Shown here: piece after piece, positions 34,120 to 42,189 of the stretch
Position numbering within the stretch: the first letter of the stretch is position 1
Layout: every line of letters starts with the position of its first letter
Origin: TMP-86 sp046347195
Lineage (GTDB): Bacteria > Pseudomonadota > Gammaproteobacteria > Steroidobacterales > Steroidobacteraceae
Assembly (NCBI GenBank): GCA_046347195.1
Contig: JAXMGQ010000023.1
Span: forward strand, 1 to 64,000
Length of the DNA: 64,000 nucleotides
Reading direction: 5' to 3'
The notes under the pieces: model-generated
The model's database searches: none
Told to the model about the DNA's origin: nothing
Seen by the model: only the letters and a program-made list of their open reading frames with translations
Position numbers and translations under genes: made by a program

Positions 34120-35571
34120 GTGGACCCGGCGCTGATTCGGGAACTGCGGGAGGTGCTGGATCCCGCGGGCCTGAAGACCAGTCCGGAAGGCTGCGCCGCG
34201 TTCGAATGCGATGCGCTGAGCGCGCACACCCGAGTTCCTGATCTCGTCGTTCTGCCCACCGAGGTGGAGCAGGTGCGCCGCGTGCTGGGCATCTGCCGGG
34301 CGCACGGCGTCCCGGTGGTGACGCGCGGCGCGGGCACGGGCCTGTCGGGCGGCGCGCTGCCGGTGGCGGGTGGCGTGCTGCTGGTGCTGTCGCGCATGAA
34401 CCGCCTGCTGGAGCTCGATCCAATGCGGCGCATCGCGCGGGTGCAGCCCGGCGTGACCAATCTGTCCATCTCGGAAGCGGCGCGCCCGTTCGGTCTGTTC
34501 TATGCGCCGGATCCGTCCTCGCAGCTGGCCTGCAGCATCGGCGGGAACGTGGCCGAGAATTCCGGCGGCGTGCATTGCCTGAAGTACGGGCTGACCTTCA
34601 ACAACCTGCTGCAGATCAAGCTGCTCACGCTCGACGGCGAGCTGCTGACGATCGGCAATGAAATGCAGGAGACCAACGGCTTCGAACTGCTGGCGCTGCT
34701 GACAGGCTCCGAAGGGCTGCTGGGCGTGGTGGTGGAAGTGACGGTGCGCCTGTTGCCGCGGCCGCCGAGCGTGGAGCTGCTGATGGCGACCTTCGCCGAC
34801 GTGCCCGCCTGCGGCGCCGCCGTGGCGGCCATCATCGGCGCCGGCATCATCCCCGCGGGCCTTGAAATGATGGACGGGCCGGCCATCGAGGCGGCCGAGG
34901 ATTTCGCCCACTGCGGCTATCCACGCGGCGCGCAGGCCCTGCTGCTGTGCGAGCTGGATGGCGTGGCCGAGGATGTGGCCTGGCAGGCGGAGCGGGTGCG
35001 CGAGCACCTGGCCGGCTGCGGCGCGCTGGCGGTGTCACAGGCCGCCGATGCGGCGGCGCGCGAGCGCATGTGGTCGGGGCGCAAGAGCGCCTTCTCCGCC
35101 GTGGCGCGGCTGGCGCCGGACTACTACTGCATGGACGGCACCATTCCGCGCCGCCGGCTGCCGGATGTGCTGATGCGCATCGCCGAGCTGTCCCGCGAGG
35201 CCGCCTTGCCCATCGTGAATGTGTTCCACGCGGGTGACGGCAACCTGCATCCCCTCATCCTGTTCGATGCGGGGCGGCCGGGGGAGCTGGCGCGCGCGGA
35301 ACGCTTAGGCGCGCGCGTGCTGGAATTGTGCGTGGAAGTGGGCGGCACCGTCACCGGCGAGCATGGCGTGGGCGTGGAAAAACTCGGGCCCATGTGCGCG
35401 CAGTTCGGCGCGGGTGAGCTCACCGTGTTCCATGCGCTGAAGGCGGCCTTCGATCCGGCGCGCCTCTTGAATCCGGGCAAGGCCGTGCCGACGCTGGCGC
35501 GCTGCGCCGAGCACGGCGCCATGCACGTGCATCACGGACGGCTTCCCCACGCGGACCTGCCGCGGTTCTGA
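34120..35571 (+). CDS. glcD: Glycolate oxidase FAD-binding subunit GlcD
   Basis: FAD-linked oxidase that turns glycolate into glyoxylate. The 483-residue protein starts at GTG 34120. The PCMH-type FAD domain includes VVTRGAGTGLSGGALPVAGG (about residues 67-86) and ACSIGGNVAENSGGVHCLKY. The C-terminal substrate domain has NVFHAGDGNLHPLILFD and GEHGVGVEKL. Together with GlcE and GlcF downstream it forms the membrane-associated glycolate dehydrogenase. D-lactate dehydrogenases are related, but the D-E-F order supports glycolate. Confidence 0.94.
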   Translation: MDPALIRELREVLDPAGLKTSPEGCAAFECDALSAHTRVPDLVVLPTEVEQVRRVLGICRAHGVPVVTRGAGTGLSGGALPVAGGVLLVLSRMNRLLELDPMRRIARVQPGVTNLSISEAARPFGLFYAPDPSSQLACSIGGNVAENSGGVHCLKYGLTFNNLLQIKLLTLDGELLTIGNEMQETNGFELLALLTGSEGLLGVVVEVTVRLLPRPPSVELLMATFADVPACGAAVAAIIGAGIIPAGLEMMDGPAIEAAEDFAHCGYPRGAQALLLCELDGVAEDVAWQAERVREHLAGCGALAVSQAADAAARERMWSGRKSAFSAVARLAPDYYCMDGTIPRRRLPDVLMRIAELSREAALPIVNVFHAGDGNLHPLILFDAGRPGELARAERLGARVLELCVEVGGTVTGEHGVGVEKLGPMCAQFGAGELTVFHALKAAFDPARLLNPGKAVPTLARCAEHGAMHVHHGRLPHADLPRF

Positions 35572-35587
35572 CGGGCGAGGTCATCGC

Positions 35588-36649
35588 GTGGACGCCGACC
35601 AGACAACACAGCTCGCCGAGCACATCCGCGATGCCGCCACGCGCGGCGCGCGGTTGCGGTTGGTGGGCGGTGGCACCAAGCAGTTCTATGGGCGCGAGGT
35701 GGCGGGCGAGCCGCTGGAACTTGGAGGCCATCGCGGCATCCTGAGTTACGACCCCGGCGAACTGGTGCTGAGCGCGCGGGCTGGCACGCCGCTGGCCGAG
35801 ATCGAGGCCGCATTGGCGCAGCACGGCCAGTACCTGCCCTTCGAGCCACCGCATTTCGGGCCGCAGGCGACACTCGGCGGCACCGTCGCTTGTGGCCTCG
35901 CGGGACCGGCGCGCGCGTACAGCGGCGCGGTGAAGGATTTCGTGCTGGGCGTGCAACTGCTCACCGGGAGCGGTGAGGCGCTGCGCTTCGGCGGCCAGGT
36001 GATGAAGAACGTCGCCGGTTTCGATGTGTCGCGCCTGATGGTGGGGAGCCTGGGCTGCCTTGCCGTGCTGCTCGAGGTGTCGTTGAAAGTGCTGCCGCAA
36101 CCGGCAGACTCGATGACCCTGCGCCTCGAGGTGGATTCGCAAGAGGCATTGGCGACCCTGGCGCGGCTCGCGCAGCGACCCAGCTGCATTTCCGCGAGCT
36201 GCTGGATGAACGGCAGCTTGCGGGTGCGCCTGTCCGGCTCGCCCGCGGCCATCGCTGCCACCCGCCGTGAGCTGGGCGGTGAGGTGGTGGAAGCCGCCGA
36301 GGATTTCTGGCGCGACCTGCGCGAACATCGCCTCGAGAAGCTCGCCGCCGCCGAGGAATTGATACGCGTCGCCGTACCGGCCGTGACGCCGGCACAGGCG
36401 CTGGGAGCCACAGAACTGTGGGAGTGGGGCGGAGCGCAACGCTGGGTGATGGGTGCACAGGACTTCGAGCATGTCCGTGCCGCCGCGGCGGCCGTGGGAG
36501 GCTTCGCGACCCGGTTTCGGACGCGCGATCGGAACAGCGAGGTATTCCAGCCGCTGCCGGCCGCGCAACAGGCCTTGATGCGCTCGGTCAAGTCCGTGTT
36601 CGACCCGCAAGGCCTGTTCAATCCTGGCCGGCTGTACGCCGGGTTGTAG
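35588..36649 (+). CDS. glcE: Glycolate oxidase FAD-binding subunit GlcE
   Basis: 353-residue second FAD-domain subunit from GTG 35588. It has the PCMH opening RLRLVGGGTKQFYG, the central FGPQATLGGTVACGLAGPAR and the C-terminal SVKSVFDPQGLFNPGRLY. GlcE is shorter than GlcD and lacks its full C-terminal domain, as in E. coli. It sits 16 bp after glcD and 7 bp before glcF. Confidence 0.92.
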   Translation: MDADQTTQLAEHIRDAATRGARLRLVGGGTKQFYGREVAGEPLELGGHRGILSYDPGELVLSARAGTPLAEIEAALAQHGQYLPFEPPHFGPQATLGGTVACGLAGPARAYSGAVKDFVLGVQLLTGSGEALRFGGQVMKNVAGFDVSRLMVGSLGCLAVLLEVSLKVLPQPADSMTLRLEVDSQEALATLARLAQRPSCISASCWMNGSLRVRLSGSPAAIAATRRELGGEVVEAAEDFWRDLREHRLEKLAAAEELIRVAVPAVTPAQALGATELWEWGGAQRWVMGAQDFEHVRAAAAAVGGFATRFRTRDRNSEVFQPLPAAQQALMRSVKSVFDPQGLFNPGRLYAGL

Positions 36650-36656
36650 GAGCACG

Positions 36657-37872
36657 ATGTACACGCGCGTGCCCGATGATCATCCGCAGCGGGAGCTGGC
36701 GCAGCAGGCCGCGCAGCTCATCCTGCCCTGCGTCCACTGCGGCTTCTGTCTGCCGGCCTGTCCCACTTACGGATTGCTGGCCGATGAACTCGACAGCCCG
36801 CGCGGCCGCATCTATCTCATCAAGCAGATGGCCGAAAATGCCGGCCCCGGCGAAGTGGCGCGAGATCACCTGGACCGCTGCCTGACCTGCCGCGCCTGTG
36901 AATCGGCCTGTCCCTCCGGTGTGCGCTACGGGCAGTTGGTGGACGTGGGCCGGGAGCTGGCGGAGCAGCGCGCGCCACGGCCCTTGGCGAATCGCTGGCA
37001 GCGCGGCCTGCTGGGCGCGGTGCTGTCGCGCCGGCGTTGGTTCGCGGCGCTGCTCGGCGTGGGCCGGCGGCTGCGCTGCGCTTTGCCGGCACGCCTCGCG
37101 GCTCCCGTCCCTGTGGCGCCGCAGGCGCCGGGCCCGTGGCCGGCCGCACGACATGCGCGGCGCATGATCCTGATGCAAGGCTGCGTGCAGCCGGCGCTGG
37201 CGCCGGCCATCGATGCCGCGGCTGCCCGGGTCATGGATCGCCTGGGCGTGAGCCTGATCGCGGACAGCGGCGCCGGCTGCTGCGGCGCGCTGAATCATCA
37301 CCTGTCGCGCACCGCGCAGGCGCTGGCGCAGGTCAAGGCCAATGTAAGGCACTGGCACCAATTGCTCGAGCAGGGCGCCGAATGCCTGGTGATCAGCGCC
37401 AGCGGTTGCGCCGCCATGGTCAAGGACTACGCGCACCTGCTGCACGAGGACGCTGAACTCGCCGGCATGGCGCAGCGCGTGGCGGCGGCGGCGCGTGATC
37501 TGTCCGAGCTCATCGGCGCGCAGGACTTCGACCGCGCCGGGATTCGCGCCGCGAAGCCGCAGCGCATCGCCTGGCAGTCGCCCTGCACGCTGCAGCACGC
37601 CCAACGTATCCGCGGCCGGGTGGAAAGCCTGCTCGAAGCGGTCGGGCACGGGTGCGTGAACCGCGGGAGGCCGCGCGCTGCTGCGGGTCTGCCGGAACCT
37701 ACTCGATCCTGCAGCCAGGCTCTCGGCGTCTGCGCACCGAGAAACTTCGGCACCTCGGCGCCGTGCAGCCGCAGGTCATCGTGACCGCCAATATCGAGTT
37801 GTCTTGCGCATCTCGCGGCCGCAAGCGATGTGCCGGTGAGGCACTGGGTGGAAGTCGTGGCAGGCGTTGTGA
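36657..37872 (+). pseudogene. glcF: Glycolate oxidase iron-sulfur subunit GlcF, frameshifted in the last third
   Basis: The first 330 residues are intact: two ferredoxin motifs (CVHCGFCLPACPTYG and CLTCRACESACPSG) and the first CCG domain (DSGAGCCGALNHHL). Near 37650 the frame shifts; the second CCG motif continues in another frame (ARCCGSAGTYSILQ). Near 37800 it shifts again (CLAHLAAASDVPVRHWVEV), with an expected end near 37872. The total span of about 405 codons equals full-length GlcF. The uninterrupted frame instead ends at 37784 with a non-homologous tail. Because all pieces are well preserved, indel errors are as likely as true inactivation. If real, the glycolate dehydrogenase would lack a cluster. 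Confidence 0.85.
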
Positions 37873-38329
37873 ATCTTCAGCGCTCGCCACGATCTTCATC
37901 GTGCAAGGTGCGGGCCTTTCCCTTGGTCAGGCTTTGGGCTGCGGCGAAACGATTGCGCAGATCCCGAACGGTGAAATTCGACTCAGCGGAAGACAATAAT
38001 GCATCAAGGTGCACTATGTCGTCAGACTGCGGCAAGCCGTGGCGGCGCGAGCGGCGCTTGCTCGTTGCCTGACCGCCACAGCGGCCGGCACGTTTGCTCC
38101 AGCGGTTTGGCCCTGCACGCAGGCAGCATGGCCTCGACTCGGTCCGTAATGCGGCTGCAACCAGCTTTCGGCTGGGATCGCATCAAAATCGCGTTCGCGA
38201 GGATTTGCTTGACACGCAAAAAACATTACGCGCGGACAATTACGGTGTCACAGTTGTTGCGCGAAAGCCACGATCAGTATTGCGCCCGAATCGAACAACG
38301 CCAAACTGCGGAGATGAAGGGGAAGTGTC
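37873..38329 (+). other. Intergenic region upstream of the TonB-dependent receptor
   Basis: 457 bp with no gene that I can support. It contains a perfect -35 hexamer TTGACA (38209-38214) followed by a run of A and GACAAT (38235-38240). The 20-bp spacing is too long unless the A-run is over-called. The 18-bp repeat shared with the quinoprotein dehydrogenase upstream region follows at 38245. AAGGGGAAG precedes the receptor ATG. Confidence 0.5.
38245..38262 (+). repeat. 18-bp direct repeat, copy 1 (upstream of TonB-dependent receptor)
   Basis: GTGTCACAGTTGTTGCGC, identical to 42018-42035. Similarity continues for 13 more bases (AAGC and ACGA blocks conserved), giving 27 of 31 matches. The copy ends 67 bp before the receptor start and lies just downstream of the possible -10, a position suited to an operator. 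Confidence 0.75.
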
Positions 38330-40812
38330 ATGGGGGAAATCGGAAGCATCATTGAGGCGCACGGCGTGGTTCGTGCCGCATTGCTGAGCATTGGACGCTG
38401 CTGTCCTGCCCTCAGGTTCCTGGGCGCAGACCGCGAATTCCGCGGAGGCGGCGACAAGCGGCCAACTCGAGGCGATCACGGTCACCGCCACGCGACGCGG
38501 CGAGAGCCTGCAGGACGTACCGATGTCCATCACGGCCTTGAGTGCCGCGACGCTCGAGCGCGGTACCAAGACTTCATCGTTACGCGGGCCAGGTGCCGAG
38601 TCTGGCCTTCGCCAGCACGGGCGATGGTGCCGTTACGGCGCGCACGATTTCCATCCGGGGTATCTCCGGTGACAACACCACCGGTTTCTACATCGACGAT
38701 ACGCCGGTGCCGGACTCGATCGACCCGCGTGGTGGATATCCAGCGTATCCAGGTGCTGCGCAGTCCGCAGGGCACCCTGTACGGTGCGCGTTCGATGGGT
38801 GGCACCGTTCGCATGATCACCATTCAACCGGATTTCGACGCCGTGTCGGGGCGGGTGAGTGTCAACGGCAGCAAGACCTCGAGCGCGCCGAATCCGAACT
38901 ACGGTGTCGATGGCGCCATCAATATTCCGCTGATCAGGAGCAGGATGGCCATGCGCACGGCAGCCTTCGTGCAGCATGATGCTGGCTGGTTCAGCCGCAC
39001 CTTCCTGACCAATCCGGCCGATGCGAGCCTCGTCGGTGCAGCGGCAATCCCACGCTGGCGGCCTTGCAGGCACAAGGCCTGTCCACTTCGCGCGTGAAGA
39101 TGATGTGGGACGCGACAACAGCTACAACGCGGCAAGTTCCTCGCGATCAAGGCGAGTGATGCGCTGCTGATCACGCCAAGGATCATGTTCCAGCGCACGT
39201 TCATGAACGGCCTGCCGCTCGCGGACAATGGCAGTTACCCTGTGCCGGTGCCGTCGCCCATCCCGCCGACTGGAATTCGGTCAACATGCATCCGAACGGA
39301 TCCTCCAGCGGCGCTTCTTCAATATCCAGAACAGAGCAAGGACTCCTGGGTATTGGCTTCCCTCAGCGCCAACTATCAGGCAAGCAGTTTCGATTTCGTG
39401 TCCTCCACCTCTTATTTCGACCGCACGGTCGATGAGACCGAGGATCAGACCGATTTCCTGTGGCAGAACCTGGAGGCACCCTTCGATGGCATTCCAATGG
39501 GGGATGTCAACGATCCGAATTCTGTCCGTATCACGCGCAGCCGATCCCTGCGCACATTCGCGAAGTGAAGCAGATCCATCGATTCGTGCAGGAATTCCGC
39601 ATCACCTCGAAGGGCGATGGACCCTGGCAGTACGTGGCGGGCTTGTTCTTTTCCGACACGCGGGGCCGCGTTCCTATGCGGGCTACTATCCACCTTCGCT
39701 CGCGCCCGGGATCAAACCAGACTGGCGGATTCGTCGTGCAGGGGATTGATGGGCTGCCCATCCAGTCAATCCGCTCAATCCCGATGAGATCTTCGGACAG
39801 GACTACAACACGAAGGTGCAGGAACCTGCGGTCTACGGTGAATTGAGCTATCAGTTCAACCCAGCGTGGAAGCTGACCGCCAGGACTGCGCGCCTACAAG
39901 GTGAAGACACAGACCAGCTGATTATCTCGAAGGCATTGCCTTCGGCCCGGGGCACGCATCACCGATCCGACGGTGTCGAACAGCGAAAATGGCGTCAACC
40001 CGAAGATCGCGCTCAACTTCAAACCTGCCGCCAACCAGCTGTACTATGCCGATGTCGCCCGGGGTTTCAGGCCGGGCGGACTGGTGCCATCGATTCCGGG
40101 CAATGAGCAGATCGATCCGCTCCGGCTGCTTCGGCCAGTTGTCCGCGCTCGGGTATACGAGTGCTGCCCAGACCAAGAGCTTCAAGTCAGACCACTTGTG
40201 GACATACGAGGTAGGTGGCAAGACCAGCTGGGCTGACAATCGTGTCACCGTCGACGGCGCGGGCTTCTACGGTCTGGGACGGGATCCAGCAGTTGGTGGC
40301 TCTGCCGTGCGGCTTCCAGTTCCGCGCCAATTCCGGGCAGGCGAAGATCAAGGGCTTCGACATGGAGACTACGCCCGCCCCCGTGAGCGGACTCGACCTG
40401 AGCGCTGGCTTGAGCCTGCAACACGCCCGCATATCGAAGGGCAGTGCGCTGCTGCCGGCGCAGGTGAGGGTGCGCGCGTGTACGAGTACCGGACTGGACC
40501 GCCAATGCCGCGGCTGGCTACACCGTGCCGCTGTCTGCAGGCGGCAGCATGACCGGCACCCTGATGTACACCTACTCGGGGAACAGCCTGAGCGCCAGCG
40601 TCGATGCCAACAACCCGCGACTGCGTCCGGGGTATTCGCTCCTCGATTTGCGTCTGGCCTACGACGTCGGGGATTTCGAATTCGCCTTCGTCGGCAAGAA
40701 CCTGACGAACATCCAGGCCAATCTCGGCGACAACCGCTCGCTTGCCGCCGAGACCCTTGGCCGGCCGCGCATCGTCGTCGGCCTGCGTACGCTGGGGTGG
40801 AAGCACGGGTGA
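38330..40812 (+). pseudogene. TonB-dependent outer-membrane receptor, multiply frameshifted
   Basis: A whole TonB-dependent receptor of about 820 codons can be read only by changing frame at least nine times. In order the pieces are: a signal region ending PSGSWAQ; a plug start LEAITVTATRRGESLQDVPM; TISIRGISGDNTTGFYIDDT; IQVLRSPQGTLYGARSMGGT; barrel segments such as SWVLASLSANYQASSFDFVS, FRITSKGDGPWQYVAGLFFS, PAVYGELSYQFNPAWKLTAR, NQLYYADVARGFRPGG and WTYEVGGKTSWADNRVTVDG; and a normal terminal strand PRIVVGLRTLGWKHG. Codon content is well kept inside each piece. Style resembles receptors of the CirA/oligosaccharide-type TBDTs in Gammaproteobacteria. Substrate unknown. Confidence 0.85.
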
Positions 40813-40903
40813 AGTTCTAACAGCTTTCGCTAGATCTTCATCTCTAAAATCTACATATGACAGGGATGCCGTCGGGAATTTCCGCACGATCTCCGCGACG
40901 ACA

Positions 40904-41893
40904 TCAGCCGTTGCGGCCGCCACCGGTTTCGCGATCAGCATCACTGTGAAGAATCTCCTCGAGCAGATGCGTCGCGGCCTCATGGATCGTATCGCGGCCC
41001 GCGAGTACGCCATCGAGCAGCGTGGCGAACCTGGGTGAATGCGTCTGCATCTCCAGTTTCGCATTCAGCGAGGCCGCGCCAGTTCTCGCCGCCGAGGCAA
41101 GGGAGTCTCCGGCGCCGGCCGAGCACGCTCACCACTCGAATCCAGATGCCTGGCCATGCCATTCGATGGCGGACCACAGGTCTTCGATCCCCCAACCCTC
41201 GCTCGCCACCGTCTGGACGATGAGTGGGGTCCACGCGCAAGGCTTTCTCACGCTCAGCATGCGCTGCAGATCAAGCGGGTCTGGTTCGCACCCTCGCGGT
41301 CACACATTTGTTGATGACGAAGATGTCAGCCATTTCCAAGAGCCCTGCCTTGATGGTCTGCACTTCGTCACCCCCAGCCCAGGTTGAGCACGACCACGGC
41401 GGTGGTGGCAGCCTCGACGATGTCGAACTCCGTCTGGCCCACTCCCACGGTTTCGATCAGCACCCGCAGCCGGCCGCATCCAGCGCCCGGATCACCAGCG
41501 GCGTGACCGCCGACAAGCCGCCGCCGTGCATGCCGGCCGTCATGGAGCGGACGAACACCCGTTCATCGCCGGCGGCGGCGTCCATGCGCAACCAGTCGCC
41601 CAGGATCGCACCGCGCGTCAATGCCGATGCGGGGTCAGCGCCAGCACCGCCATGCGCCGGTTTTGTTTCAGGCCTGACCGAGCAGCGCGCCGACCAGCGT
41701 GGATTTGCCGGCGCCCGAGGCGCCGGTGATGCCGACGCTCTGCTTGGCAGCCGGTGAGCGGCGAGCAAGTGGGTCCATCGGCAGGCGAACCGCTCGTCAC
41801 GCTCGATCCGGGTCAGCGCCCGGGCCAGTGCCGATCGATCGCCCGCCAGCAGACGCTGCGCCAGCGCGCTTCTTCATTTTCCGCCGGTGACAT
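40904..41893 (-). pseudogene. meaB: MeaB/ArgK-family GTPase (methylmalonyl-CoA mutase chaperone type), multiply frameshifted
   Basis: On the minus strand, pieces of one G3E-type GTPase of about 330 codons appear in changing frames. They are: an ATG at 41893 (MSPAENEEA) followed by LAQRLLAGDRSALARALTRI; the Walker A GITGASGAGKSTLVGALLGQ (about 41696-41736); TRGAILGDWLRMDAAAGDER; FVRSMTAGMHGGGLSAVTP; VGVGQTEFDIVEAATTAVVV; the guanine motif INKCDRE; and a C-terminus VLAGRDTIHEAATHLLEEI ending at 40904. MeaB proteins protect or load B12-dependent acyl-CoA mutases; no mutase is in the window. At least five indels are needed. Full length and conserved motifs again argue that sequence error is possible. 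Confidence 0.82.
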
Positions 41894-42017
41894 CCAAGGA
41901 CGCGCAGGTGAAGCGGCAACAGGGGAGCATCGAACATCAGAGGATTGTAGCGCACGCCGTTTCGTTCACGATTGCGGCGCCATGTGATACCGGATCTGTT
42001 GCCGGACCGCGCTGGCT

Positions 42018-42035
42018 GTGTCACAGTTGTTGCGC
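42018..42035 (+). repeat. 18-bp direct repeat, copy 2 (between meaB and the PQQ dehydrogenase)
   Basis: Identical to 38245-38262 over 18 bp and 27/31 over the extended element. It lies 154 bp before the quinoprotein dehydrogenase start and 124 bp before the divergent meaB start. Confidence 0.75.
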
Positions 42036-42057
42036 CTAAGCGACGAGCGCACACGGC

Positions 42058-42083
42058 GTTTCGTCGGAATATTCCCAACGAAC
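42058..42083 (+). promoter_or_regulatory. dyad upstream of the PQQ dehydrogenase, possible operator
   Basis: A perfect 10-bp palindrome GGAATATTCC (42066-42075) is flanked by inverted arms TTCGT (42060-42064) and ACGAA (42078-42082), offset by one base. The AT-containing core stands out in this GC-rich sequence and lies 107 bp before the start codon. It looks like a dimeric repressor or activator site, but no cognate regulator is adjacent. Confidence 0.4.
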
Positions 42084-42189
42084 ATTTCGTGCGCACCGCC
42101 GATGCCACTGCGGTGATCTTCCCGCAGCACTATCGCCGTGTGCGGCTGGTGTTCACGGATTGCAGTGCGCCGCTCAGGAGAAGGTCCCG

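Noticed and set aside
38209..38240. TTGACA...GACAAT as a normal promoter for the TonB receptor
   Set aside because: The 20-bp spacing is out of range. It may become acceptable if the A-run is an indel error, so it is only mentioned in the intergenic entry.
38330..40812. Several independent small genes on both strands in the receptor tract
   Set aside because: The short frames join in order into one TonB-dependent receptor; the opposite-strand frames lack any recognisable features.
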